From positions 62,001 through 126,000 of the forward strand of contig NZ_JBPOEU010000011.1 of assembly GCF_051251695.1 (NCBI RefSeq): a stretch of DNA of 64,000 nucleotides, read 5' to 3'. Source of the stretch: Maritalea sp051251695 (lineage in GTDB: Bacteria; Pseudomonadota; Alphaproteobacteria; Rhizobiales; Devosiaceae). This document shows, piece by piece, positions 45,326-54,193 of the stretch. The position numbers were made by a program, and so were the translations under genes. Under the pieces are notes generated by a model, which saw nothing but the letters and a program-made list of their open reading frames with translations, ran no database searches and was not told where the DNA came from. Each line of letters opens with the position of its first letter. Positions within the stretch are counted from its first letter, which is position 1.

Positions 45326-47788
45326 CTATTCCGCTACACCGCGAGAGAGTTGCTCAACAGGCAGATTGACCACAACCCGGGTTCCCTTAGGTTCACGGCG
45401 TTCTATATCGACCGTGCCACCATGCATATGTGCAAAGGTTTTTACAATCGATAGGCCAAGGCCCGCGCCACGCTGTTTGCCTGCAACCGCCTGCCCCTCA
45501 AACCGATCAAAGATGGAAGAAATCAACTCTTCAGGAATGCCTTCGCCTTCATCTTCAACGATAAACAGCATACGCCCTGCGCGTTCTGTTACATCTAAGC
45601 TTACTTTTGATCCGGGTTCGGAAAAACGAACGGCGTTGGACAAAAGATTGTAAAGCACCTGAACAATACGTGCCCCATCCGCCACGAAGGTCGGCAAATT
45701 TGGTGCGATATTGATATCAAGATTTATCGGCACATCTGATTGGGCGACTTGTAGCGTAGCGACCACGCCAGCTTTGGCTTGATCAATTAGTTTTTCGATA
45801 TCAAGGACTTCTGTATTTAGCTCCGCAATGCCCGCATCAATTGTCGTGAGGTCCAAGATATTGTCGATCAGCAAACCCAATGTGGCGCTAGAAGCGCGAA
45901 TGTAACTTGCATAGCTGAGTTGTTTCTCATTGAGCTCGCCAGCTTCGCCAGAACTCAAGAGATCCGCAAATCCAATAATGTTGGTCAGCGGTGAACGGAA
46001 CTCATAAGAAACATTTTGCACAAATGCATCTTTGAGTTTATCGGCGGTTTCCAGCGCTTCGTTGCGTTCTTTAAGAACTTTTTCGTACGCGGCGCCTTCG
46101 GTGATGTCGACAAAAGTCAAAAGTGTTTGCCCGTCTGGCAAGCGCACAATCGCATAGTCAATTAGGCGCCCATCCAAACGCCTAATGCGGCCTGATTTGT
46201 TTGATCGCTCGGCGCTAATGTCAACAATATGGGACTTAAGATCTAACCATATATCGCGACCATCTTGGGCAAGTGTTGCTTCACACAGATCGACAATATC
46301 GGCGATGTGGGTTTGCTTGCTCAACTCATTGAGCGGTAATTTCCACATGCCTGACAATTGGGTGTTGTGCAGTTTGAGCCGACCATCGGTGCCAAACACC
46401 GCAACAGCTTCGCGCAACGCGTTTAGTGTTTCGTCTTGTACGTGAATGAGGGCGTTATATCGGCTTTCCAGCGCCAGTTTTTCGGTGACATTATGATAGA
46501 CATAAATCACGCCACGGGCATTGGGGGCGGGCGAAGCAATAACATTAAGCACCTGACCAGATGGCAAATGCCACATATCTTCGCGGGTTTTCTTAAGCCC
46601 GTAACTGGAAAGGTGTGTGCTGCGCCACTTCTTATAGTCCGGCTCTAGCGGCAATTGCCCTTGGGTCCGCAAGCGATCAAGAATGGCTTTTTCGTTTGGG
46701 TGGGTGTCGAGCCAAACAATGTCCAATTCCCAAAATTGGGCAAACGACTTATTGTAGTGGGTCAGTTGCGCGCTTCCATCGAAAACCGCCACTGGTGTGC
46801 GCAGCTCATTAATCGCGGCAGTGAGAAAACTCAACCGCGGATCGTTTTTTTCTTCGTTTGAAGCAAGTCCCTGCACTGCATATCCGGCGGTGCCGTCTGC
46901 GAGCTTGAACTTGGTGATATCCATTGTGCCAAACTTTTGATGCTTCTGGATTATCGAGCCTGGGCCGTTCGTTAATTCAATTTCGCGCAATCGGGTTAAT
47001 GCAATTGCGTCAAACAGCTCGGGAATGTCCCCTTCACGATCATCTTCTTTGATGCCCAACAATCGATAGTAAGCTTCGTTGACTTTAACCAGCTTGCCGC
47101 GCACATCGCGCACCCATGCCGGGTGGTTGAGGTTTTCAAAAATTTGGGCGCAGCTCTCGATATCTTGCACACTATTGCCAGAACTGGGCAGGGTATAGGG
47201 CACTTCCTCTTCTGCAATTCGCCGAGCGATCCGCAGAACAGGGCTACCTGCCACCAGTTTGCCACAAATTCTGTAGCGCATGCCGGTGGTGCCGCTGACC
47301 CCAAACTCAAATTCCGTGCCCTGCGCCAAAAGATCGGCAAGTTTGAACTTTACTTCAATAGCTGACTGAGGGGTTAACCAGTCATCAAAGCTAAGTATCG
47401 CTTCGTCTGAAATGTAGTTTTCAACAACCTGCCGTACTTGACCGACAACGTGCGGCATTTCGCTTGGATCGCGCCAAATGACGGTGACCTCGGCCATGCC
47501 GTTTAGAATATTTTCTTTTTCGTCCAGTTCAGCACTTAGTTCGATCAGTTGAGCTTGGGCTCTTTGCGCTGCACGTTGGCTCTGGTGTCGCTGGGTAAGC
47601 GCCACAAATGTTGTTGCTGCACCAAAAAGCACCGCCCCCACCGCGATGGCATAGGGTGTTGTGGAAAGAAGCTGGTTAGATGTGAGCGTGTTGGCTTGCG
47701 CGAAGGTAGGACTGGTCAGCATAAGCGCTATTGGCGCGCTCAGGAATCCTGCGACTCCTCCACCGATCGGGAAAGTTCCCGGCTTCAT
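45326..47788 (-). CDS. divL: DivL-like PAS-domain pseudo-histidine kinase
   Basis: This is a membrane-anchored signalling protein of 820 residues. Two N-terminal hydrophobic segments (about 13-34 and 48-68) are followed by several PAS-type regions. The dimerisation domain FVQNVSYEFRSPLTNI has Tyr595 where histidine kinases have the phospho-acceptor His. The ATPase domain keeps DEGEGIPE and GAGLGLSIVK. Tyr in this position is the hallmark of Caulobacter DivL, a cell-cycle regulator that binds DivK and controls CckA-CtrA. The start at 47788 follows AAGGGG; a longer frame to 47914 is less likely. A terminator separates it from ahcY upstream. Confidence 0.85.
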   Translation of the reverse strand: MKPGTFPIGGGVAGFLSAPIALMLTSPTFAQANTLTSNQLLSTTPYAIAVGAVLFGAATTFVALTQRHQSQRAAQRAQAQLIELSAELDEKENILNGMAEVTVIWRDPSEMPHVVGQVRQVVENYISDEAILSFDDWLTPQSAIEVKFKLADLLAQGTEFEFGVSGTTGMRYRICGKLVAGSPVLRIARRIAEEEVPYTLPSSGNSVQDIESCAQIFENLNHPAWVRDVRGKLVKVNEAYYRLLGIKEDDREGDIPELFDAIALTRLREIELTNGPGSIIQKHQKFGTMDITKFKLADGTAGYAVQGLASNEEKNDPRLSFLTAAINELRTPVAVFDGSAQLTHYNKSFAQFWELDIVWLDTHPNEKAILDRLRTQGQLPLEPDYKKWRSTHLSSYGLKKTREDMWHLPSGQVLNVIASPAPNARGVIYVYHNVTEKLALESRYNALIHVQDETLNALREAVAVFGTDGRLKLHNTQLSGMWKLPLNELSKQTHIADIVDLCEATLAQDGRDIWLDLKSHIVDISAERSNKSGRIRRLDGRLIDYAIVRLPDGQTLLTFVDITEGAAYEKVLKERNEALETADKLKDAFVQNVSYEFRSPLTNIIGFADLLSSGEAGELNEKQLSYASYIRASSATLGLLIDNILDLTTIDAGIAELNTEVLDIEKLIDQAKAGVVATLQVAQSDVPINLDINIAPNLPTFVADGARIVQVLYNLLSNAVRFSEPGSKVSLDVTERAGRMLFIVEDEGEGIPEELISSIFDRFEGQAVAGKQRGAGLGLSIVKTFAHMHGGTVDIERREPKGTRVVVNLPVEQLSRGVAE

Positions 47789-47890
47789 GCTTTGCCCCTT
47801 AAATTTGCTAACGAATTCGCCACCATTTCGAATCACCCCACCATAACGCTTTGGCGAATCACGCAACAAGAGAGAAAATGACTGCGTAAA

Positions 47891-47917
47891 CAAAAAAGGG
47901 TGGCTTGATGCCACCCT
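47891..47917 (-). terminator. intrinsic terminator after ahcY
   Basis: On the minus strand AGGGTGGC, a five-base loop and GCCACCCT form a perfect eight-pair stem (47897-47917) followed by a T run (47891-47896). It ends ahcY transcription before divL. Confidence 0.9.
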
Positions 47918-47970
47918 GATCTCGAAATGTTCTGCGAATGAATCGCAGTCGCAATTTTAAGGTCTAGACC

Positions 47971-49374
47971 TTAGTAGCGATATTGTTCCGGTTTGAACGG
48001 GCCGTCCTTGGGCAAGCCGAGATAGTCCGCTTGCTCTTGGGTCAGTTTGGTTAGCTTTGCGCCCAATTTTTCAAGGTGCAATTCGGCAACTTTTTCGTCC
48101 AAGTGTTTTGGCAAAACATGCACGGCGTTGGAATAACTTTCAGCCTTGGTCCACAATTCAATTTGCGCCAATGTTTGGTTGGCAAAAGAAGCGCTCATCA
48201 CAAAGCTTGGGTGACCAGTTGCGTTGCCAAGGTTCACCAAACGACCTTCAGACAATAGGATGATGCGGCTGTCTTCGCTCAAGTGAACGATATCAACTTG
48301 TGGCTTCACATTTGTCCATTTGAAGTTTTGTAGTTCTGCAACTTCGATTTCATTGTCGAAATGGCCGATATTACAAACAATCGCCATGTCCTTAAGCTTG
48401 CGCATCGCATCAAGGGTCACAATGCCCTTGTTGCCCGTGCAGGAAACAACGATGTCGGCACGATGTGCGTTTTCTTCAAGTGTGACAACTTCAAAGCCAT
48501 CCATTGCAGCTTGCAACGCGCAGATGGGGTCAATTTCTGTGACCAACACGCGGGCGCCTGCGCCAGCAAGTGATTGCGCGGAGCCTTTGCCCACATCGCC
48601 ATAACCGCAAACGATAGCGACTTTACCGGCCATCATAACGTCTGTGCCGCGACGGATCGCATCCACCAAACTTTCGCGACAACCATATTTGTTGTCGAAC
48701 TTGGATTTGGTGACGCTGTCATTCACGTTGATCGCCGGGAATGGCAATTCGCCACGTTCTGCCAATTGATAAAGACGCATCACGCCTGTTGTGGTTTCTT
48801 CTGAAACGCCACGAAGGTTTTCGCGGACCTTTGAATAAAAGCCAGGATCAGCGGCAATGCGCTTTTTCGCCTGGGCTGCGAAATATTCTTCTTCTTCGCT
48901 TTTTGGATGGTCCAAAACGCTTGGGTCAGTTTCTGCCTTTGCGCCAGTGAGCACCAACATGGTCGCATCGCCACCATCGTCCAAAATCATATTGGCTGTT
49001 TCGCCATTGCCCCAGTCAAGAATGCGGTCAGCAAAGTCCCAATATTCCTCAAGCGTTTCGCCTTTATGGGCAAAAACGGGAATGCCCGCAGCAGCAATTG
49101 CCGCGGCGGCATGATCTTGAGTTGAGAAAATATTGCATGAAGCCCAACGGACCTCAGCGCCAAGTGCCACCAATGTTTCAATCAACACCGCGGTTTGGAT
49201 TGTCATGTGCAATGACCCGGCAATGCGCGCGCCTTTAAGCGGCTGCGCTGCCGCAAATTCTCTGCGGATGGCCATAAGGCCCGGCATTTCAATTTCTGCC
49301 ATTTCAATTTCAGTACGGCCCCATTGAGCCAAGGAAATGTCTTTTACTGCGTGTTCTTGTGTCAAGCCGCCCAT
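47971..49374 (-). CDS. ahcY: adenosylhomocysteinase
   Basis: This NAD-dependent enzyme splits S-adenosylhomocysteine into homocysteine and adenosine, relieving product inhibition of methyltransferases. Its 467 residues include SCNIFSTQDHAAAAIA, the NAD-binding VCGYGDVGKGSAQSL, and the C-terminal KPEQYRY (FKPEQYRY end), all hallmarks. GAGG precedes the ATG at a short distance. No SAH riboswitch-like structure is evident in the 98-base upstream gap. Confidence 0.98.
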   Translation of the reverse strand: MGGLTQEHAVKDISLAQWGRTEIEMAEIEMPGLMAIRREFAAAQPLKGARIAGSLHMTIQTAVLIETLVALGAEVRWASCNIFSTQDHAAAAIAAAGIPVFAHKGETLEEYWDFADRILDWGNGETANMILDDGGDATMLVLTGAKAETDPSVLDHPKSEEEEYFAAQAKKRIAADPGFYSKVRENLRGVSEETTTGVMRLYQLAERGELPFPAINVNDSVTKSKFDNKYGCRESLVDAIRRGTDVMMAGKVAIVCGYGDVGKGSAQSLAGAGARVLVTEIDPICALQAAMDGFEVVTLEENAHRADIVVSCTGNKGIVTLDAMRKLKDMAIVCNIGHFDNEIEVAELQNFKWTNVKPQVDIVHLSEDSRIILLSEGRLVNLGNATGHPSFVMSASFANQTLAQIELWTKAESYSNAVHVLPKHLDEKVAELHLEKLGAKLTKLTQEQADYLGLPKDGPFKPEQYRY

Positions 49375-49472
49375 TGGAGCCTCCTATTGAACCAGATTAG
49401 TGCTATCCATACACGGCCAATCTTTACCATTCAATAAAGACATAAAGAAAAGCTTATATCCTTAAAAATTCA

Positions 49473-49976
49473 CTAGTTTGATACACGAACGCGACGGCGA
49501 AACGGGAATGCAAACAAACCCCAAACAAGCCTAAACATCAGCCATCCGATAAATAGACCGATACCTGCGAACGTTAAGCCTTTGGGGGTGAACGGCACGG
49601 CGGGTTTATATTCGTTCAGCGCGTCTGACAGTAATTTTTGATCCAGATGTTGCGCAAATGCGGTGATTTCCTCCACTGGCCCAGCATTTTGCAGCGCTAT
49701 TTGGTGGGCTTTTAGATTGTTATATCGCGCAATTGTTTGGGACATGGAGCCACCGCGTTCGATCAAAAACTGGTCGGTTGACGCGTCATAGCGCGCAAGG
49801 GCTTCACTTCGGGTGAGGCCTTGGCTGGCGGCGTCTTGATCGAAGTTCTCAACGACCACAGACAGTTCCTGAACGGCGCCGCCTAAACGTTGATGATATT
49901 GTTGGGCATATTCAGGGTATTGGGACACGGTAAGTCCGCCCGCCAATGCGCCAACTAACAAAAATGGAGATCGCAT
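49473..49976 (-). CDS. DUF2937 family membrane protein
   Basis: The 167-residue protein has an N-terminal hydrophobic segment (residues 3-18) and a C-terminal helix (about 133-155) flanking a helical periplasmic region (EYAQQYHQRLGGAVQELSVV). This is the pattern of the uncharacterised DUF2937 family. It sits between ptsH and ahcY on the same strand, 60 bases after ptsH. Its function is unknown. Confidence 0.75.
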   Translation of the reverse strand: MRSPFLLVGALAGGLTVSQYPEYAQQYHQRLGGAVQELSVVVENFDQDAASQGLTRSEALARYDASTDQFLIERGGSMSQTIARYNNLKAHQIALQNAGPVEEITAFAQHLDQKLLSDALNEYKPAVPFTPKGLTFAGIGLFIGWLMFRLVWGLFAFPFRRRVRVSN

Positions 49977-50036
49977 TATTGCCTCCTATATGGTCATCAA
50001 GACCCTAGAAACGGAATATGGCGGGCCAATGACCCA

Positions 50037-50372
50037 TTAGCTCTGCGCTTGCTCAGCCACAACGCCATCAGTGTCTTCATCAAAACCAGCTTCAACCAGT
50101 GTAACAATTGCTTCCAACGCCTCACGGGCTTGCGGACCTTTTGATCGCACCAGCACTGTGGAACCCGGCCCAGCGCCCAACATCATCAGCCCCATGATAG
50201 AAGAAGCACCAACCGTTACGCCGTCTCGGGTTACGGAAATTTGAGCGTTAAAGCATTCGGCGGTTCTAGCAAACCGCGCGGAAGCACGTGCGTGTAACCC
50301 GCGTTGATTGACAATGGTTAGACGTTGTCCAAATGCTTTTTCTGGTTGGCATGAAGGGGGTATAGTTTGCAA
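50037..50372 (-). CDS. ptsH: phosphocarrier protein HPr
   Basis: This is the central phosphotransfer protein of the regulatory PTS. The phospho-acceptor His27 lies in NQRGLHARAS, and Ser58, the target of HPr kinase, lies in VGASSIMG. The 111 residues are longer than the usual 85-90, with short N- and C-terminal extensions. It starts three bases after manX and belongs to the hprK-manX-ptsH unit. No sugar-specific permease is present, consistent with a purely regulatory role. Confidence 0.95.
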   Translation of the reverse strand: MQTIPPSCQPEKAFGQRLTIVNQRGLHARASARFARTAECFNAQISVTRDGVTVGASSIMGLMMLGAGPGSTVLVRSKGPQAREALEAIVTLVEAGFDEDTDGVVAEQAQS

Positions 50373-50375
50373 GCT

Positions 50376-50777
50376 TTACATGTCCCCCAATACGTCTTTG
50401 GCGACATTGATATATTTACGTCCGGCTTCTTGAGCGGCGTGAACTGCATCACGCATATTCAAGTCAGGTCTGACGCGCGCCAATTTCACCAACATGGGCA
50501 AGTTAACACCTGCGATGACATCAACTTCGCGATTTTCCATCACAGAAATGGCCAAGTTTGAAGGCGTACCGCCAAACATATCGGTGAGGATAACAACACC
50601 TTCGCCGCTATCCGCTCGGTGTACCGCATCAAGTATATCCTGACGCCGCATTTCCATATCATCATCGGGGCCGATGCTGACCGCTTCGCATTGTTCTTGC
50701 GGTCCTACCACATGTTCAAGGGCCGACTGAAATTCGTCGGCCAACTTGCCATGCGTTACCAACACCATGCCAATCAT
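50376..50777 (-). CDS. manX: PTS EIIA component, mannose family (regulatory EIIA-Man)
   Basis: This 133-residue single-domain EIIA-Man protein has phospho-acceptor His9 in MVLVTHGKLA and the TDMFGGTPSNLA loop. No EIIB, EIIC or EIID partner is encoded, so it is a regulatory acceptor, as in other alphaproteobacteria. It lies between hprK (89-base gap) and ptsH (3-base gap). Confidence 0.94.
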   Translation of the reverse strand: MIGMVLVTHGKLADEFQSALEHVVGPQEQCEAVSIGPDDDMEMRRQDILDAVHRADSGEGVVILTDMFGGTPSNLAISVMENREVDVIAGVNLPMLVKLARVRPDLNMRDAVHAAQEAGRKYINVAKDVLGDM

Positions 50778-50866
50778 ATAAGGCGCTCCTTTTTACAGCT
50801 GCTTTGTGTTGCTTCATCGCAATTGTTGATTTTGGCGATGTTGGGAACAGCTTGCAAGTCAAAAAA

Positions 50867-51337
50867 CTAACCAGCTTGGTTTTCCCGCACGCGCTTCACC
50901 CCTTCAAGGACCAATAGCCGTTGATGCACACTGTCGATCATCGAGCGAGTTGGCACTGGGCAACGCGGCACTTTAACGCCAAGCAATTCGGTTTCAAACT
51001 CTTCGTTTTCCGGCATGCGATCTAGTTCGTTCAACAAATCGACAACCAAATGGATCTTCGCCCGTTCGGTGGTTGCGCGTTCAATAACGCCGCACCCGCG
51101 CAACTCAATTTGTCCGGCAATTTGTGGTGGGGATGTGCAAATTAGGGCGCCATCCTCAACGTGTAAAAGCACTCTGTCATCAGAAATGAGATGCGCTTCG
51201 AACCCAGCGAGGTCTGCGCGGTCCAAAAGATCCAACGCCAATAATGATTTACCTGCACCAGAAGATCCACGTAACAAAATACCAAGCCCGTCATAAGTGA
51301 TGCCGGTACCGAAAACATTTTCTGGTTTATCTGTCAT
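50867..51337 (-). CDS. hprK: HPr kinase/phosphorylase, short alphaproteobacterial form
   Basis: It phosphorylates HPr on its regulatory serine. The 156-residue protein consists only of the C-terminal catalytic domain, with Walker A GSSGAGKS (residues 24-31) and the ELRGCGVIE signature. The N-terminal domain of Firmicutes enzymes is absent. It begins nine bases after chvG and so is coupled to the ChvG/ChvI two-component genes. Confidence 0.93.
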   Translation of the reverse strand: MTDKPENVFGTGITYDGLGILLRGSSGAGKSLLALDLLDRADLAGFEAHLISDDRVLLHVEDGALICTSPPQIAGQIELRGCGVIERATTERAKIHLVVDLLNELDRMPENEEFETELLGVKVPRCPVPTRSMIDSVHQRLLVLEGVKRVRENQAG

Positions 51338-51346
51338 ATTTTGCCT

Positions 51347-53128
51347 TTAAATTGTTGTCGGCAGACTGACGGTAAATTCAGCGCCGGAGCGATCTTCGCG
51401 ATTAAGTGCAACAATTGTACCTCGATGAGCGTCAACAATTTGTTGCGATATTGAAAGCCCCAACCCTGAATGGTTGCCAAATCCGTCACTTGTGGGCCTG
51501 TCGGTATAAAAACGTTTGAAAATTTGCCCTGTATCGCCCCGAATACCGCGCCCCTCATCTTTTACGACAATGTTGACCTTTTTTCCTTTACGGCTCAATT
51601 TGACGCTGACCAAAGCCCCGTCCGGCGAAAACGATACCGCATTATCAACCAAATTGGTGATGACTTGGGCTAGCCGGCTATCATGGCCGGGTATTTCTTG
51701 ATGATTGGGTTTTAGTTGGTCATCCAACTCAATTCTCACATCCCGCTTGGAAGCAGGTTCTGATTGAATATCAACAATTGTAGAGACCAGCCCTGAAATG
51801 TTCACTTTGCCGAACTCTTCGCGGGCCAATTCAGCATCCAGCCTTGAGGCTTTGGAAATATCCGTAATCAAACGGTCAAGACGCCTTACATCATGCTGGA
51901 TAATGGAAGTAAGGCGCTCACGATCTTTGTCATTGTTGGCAATGGGCAATGTTTCCACGGCGCTGCGCAACGAGGTCAGCGGGTTTTTCAACTCATGGGC
52001 AACATCTGCGGCAAAGCTCTCAATCGCTTCGATGCGATTATAAAGCGCATTCGTCATTTCGCGCAGGGAGCCAGACAAAAGCCCAATTTCGTCCGGCCTA
52101 TAGGTGTAGTCTGGAATTTCCTCACGAGCGTTCATGGAATTGCGTACGCGCTGCGCCGCGGCGGACAACCGGCGCATGGGCCCGGCAATCGTTCCAGCAA
52201 GGAGAAGCGACATGATGGTGGTGATCGAGGCGGCGAACAGAAAAATGCGAAACACGTTCCAGCGTTCTTTTTCAACCACAAAGTCGATATCGCCAGGCTC
52301 TGTGGACAGCAGCAAAACCCCAACATTTGTTTTAAGGCGTCTAACCGGCACCGCGACAGAAACAACAAGCCGGTCATCATTATCGACCCGCACCAGTGAC
52401 GCGGTTGCGCCCAACAGGGCGGTTTTTACTTCAGGGTATTTCGCGCCTTCTGCACCAGAATGCTCCACATACCTAGGGAATTCACCCGCACGCAACCAAC
52501 GGAAAAACCGGTTCCACCAATCCACCAGAAAGAACTGTTGAACCCCAAACCCTTCTGCGGGCAATTGCAGCAATACGTCGCCACGCGCATAAATATTGTC
52601 ACTATCCAAAATGAGGACGCCTTCGCGGTCATAAATGCGCGCGCGGGTTCCGGTTGGGGTAACAAGGTTACGCAAAAGTGGCGCAATTCGTTCTGGACTA
52701 ATTGGGAACTCAAGCGTTTGATCGAAAAAGCTCAATGTGGAAATCGGATCGTCGCCCTGCAATTGCAGAAACTTTTCAGGATCAACGGTGATGACATCAG
52801 AATCAACGGTTGCTGATGCGGCAATTGCCCCGGCGATGATCTCGCCTTGAACCCGCAAACTATCGACGCGAGCGTCAATTAGCCCAGCGCGCCAACTATT
52901 AAGATAAAGAATTGCGATCACTAAGGCCGCGAGCGCCACCAAATTGAGCACAACAATCCGTCGTGTCAAAGAAGAGAAAATGGTGAAGGACAGCACGCGT
53001 GATATGGACGCTAAAATCCGCCGGAAAACACCGCGATCAGGCGCAATTTTACGCTTGTCAGCAGCCGATTGTTCAGCGCTGTCTGACGGTTTAGCTTTAG
53101 AATGGTGAGTTGCATTCGAAAGCGCCAA
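51347..53128 (-). CDS. chvG: sensor histidine kinase ChvG (ExoS)
   Basis: This is the inner-membrane kinase of the ChvG/ChvI acid and envelope-stress system. The first helix lies near residues 57-79 and is followed by a periplasmic sensor domain of about 200 residues. A second helix lies near 283-305, then come HAMP, a HisKA domain with AADVAHELKNPLTSL, and an ATPase domain with DEGRGIRGD and SGLGLSISQQI. The likely start is a TTG six bases after the chvI stop, and no in-frame ATG precedes the conserved part. It is transcribed with chvI and hprK. Confidence 0.95.
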   Translation of the reverse strand: MALSNATHHSKAKPSDSAEQSAADKRKIAPDRGVFRRILASISRVLSFTIFSSLTRRIVVLNLVALAALVIAILYLNSWRAGLIDARVDSLRVQGEIIAGAIAASATVDSDVITVDPEKFLQLQGDDPISTLSFFDQTLEFPISPERIAPLLRNLVTPTGTRARIYDREGVLILDSDNIYARGDVLLQLPAEGFGVQQFFLVDWWNRFFRWLRAGEFPRYVEHSGAEGAKYPEVKTALLGATASLVRVDNDDRLVVSVAVPVRRLKTNVGVLLLSTEPGDIDFVVEKERWNVFRIFLFAASITTIMSLLLAGTIAGPMRRLSAAAQRVRNSMNAREEIPDYTYRPDEIGLLSGSLREMTNALYNRIEAIESFAADVAHELKNPLTSLRSAVETLPIANNDKDRERLTSIIQHDVRRLDRLITDISKASRLDAELAREEFGKVNISGLVSTIVDIQSEPASKRDVRIELDDQLKPNHQEIPGHDSRLAQVITNLVDNAVSFSPDGALVSVKLSRKGKKVNIVVKDEGRGIRGDTGQIFKRFYTDRPTSDGFGNHSGLGLSISQQIVDAHRGTIVALNREDRSGAEFTVSLPTTI

Positions 53129-53134
53129 TGCCTT

Positions 53135-53848
53135 CTATTGCTCCTTAAAACGGTAACCGACACCGTATAGAGTTTCGATCATGTCGAACTCTTTATCCAC
53201 CACGCGGAATTTTTTGCGCAGTCTTTTGATGTGGCTGTCGATGGTTCTGTCATCAACATAAACCTGATCGTCATATGCTGCATCCATCAAACTATCGCGA
53301 CTTTTCACAACGCCGGGGCGTTGCGCCAAGGCGAACAGAATTAAAAACTCTGTCACGGTCAGCGTAACGTTTCTGCCGTCCCATGTGCTTGTATGACGTT
53401 CTTGGTCCATGGCCAGACGTCCGCGCTCTAAAATGGATTTGCTTGGCGCAGTCTCGCCCGATGGTCCGGCCCCACCTTCTCGGCGCGCCTGCGCACGACG
53501 TAAAATAGCTTTAACCCGCTCAACAAGCAGGCGCTGAGAAAATGGCTTGGTGATAAAATCATCGGCACCCATTTTGAGGCCGAACAATTCGTCAATTTCA
53601 TCATCCTTAGAAGTGAGGAAAATAACGGGCAGGTCGGATTTTTGGCGCAGACGGCGCAACAATTCCATACCATCCATGCGCGGCATTTTGATGTCCAAAA
53701 TGGCTAAATCAGGCAGGTCCGAAGTAAGCCCTTCAAGACCAGAAACGCCATCTGTATAGGTGCTGACATGATATCCTTCTGCCTGCAATGACATGGAGAC
53801 AGAGGCAAGAATGTTCTGATCGTCATCGACGAGCGCAATTTTGGGCAT
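53135..53848 (-). CDS. chvI: response regulator ChvI
   Basis: This OmpR-family regulator of 237 residues has an N-terminal receiver with acidic pocket VDDD and phospho-acceptor Asp in LAILDIKMPRMDG, and a C-terminal winged helix (DRTIDSHIKRLRKKF). It is divergent from pckA across 345 bases, the standard rhizobial arrangement, and heads the chvI-chvG-hprK-manX-ptsH gene set. Confidence 0.96.
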   Translation of the reverse strand: MPKIALVDDDQNILASVSMSLQAEGYHVSTYTDGVSGLEGLTSDLPDLAILDIKMPRMDGMELLRRLRQKSDLPVIFLTSKDDEIDELFGLKMGADDFITKPFSQRLLVERVKAILRRAQARREGGAGPSGETAPSKSILERGRLAMDQERHTSTWDGRNVTLTVTEFLILFALAQRPGVVKSRDSLMDAAYDDQVYVDDRTIDSHIKRLRKKFRVVDKEFDMIETLYGVGYRFKEQ

Positions 53849-54073
53849 CTAAATTCCTTTCAGCAACACCTTATATGATTGACATAAAAAGAAAATCAAC
53901 TTTGCTGGCCTTCTTTGGGCCGACAATTACGCGTAAATTGTGACCAATGCACAATATAGTCGGATTTGGTCGGACAATGGACAACGCCCCTGTTTACACT
54001 TTTGTTTGGCCAAATGAACAATCGAATTCTGCAAATTCACTATATATTTTAAATAGTTAAGTTCATTATACGA

Positions 54074-54087
54074 AGGTCGTACGACCT
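54074..54087. promoter_or_regulatory. perfect 14-base palindrome upstream of pckA
   Basis: AGGTCGTACGACCT is a perfect inverted repeat 107 bases before the pckA start, a good shape for a dimeric regulator operator. The rest of the 345-base chvI-pckA gap (53849-54193) is AT-rich with no gene seen. Confidence 0.45.
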
Positions 54088-54193
54088 ATCGCCAGATGGA
54101 AAAAACCCGTCATTATGCCTAGTGTCATTTAACCAGACGGAAGGGAAATCTCTTTTGTTGGCCATTTTTCATAAATGCAGCAGGAATTGCCCG

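Noticed and set aside
49375..49472. SAH riboswitch upstream of ahcY
   Set aside because: The 98-base AT-rich gap shows no conserved pseudoknot-like arrangement that I can recognise.
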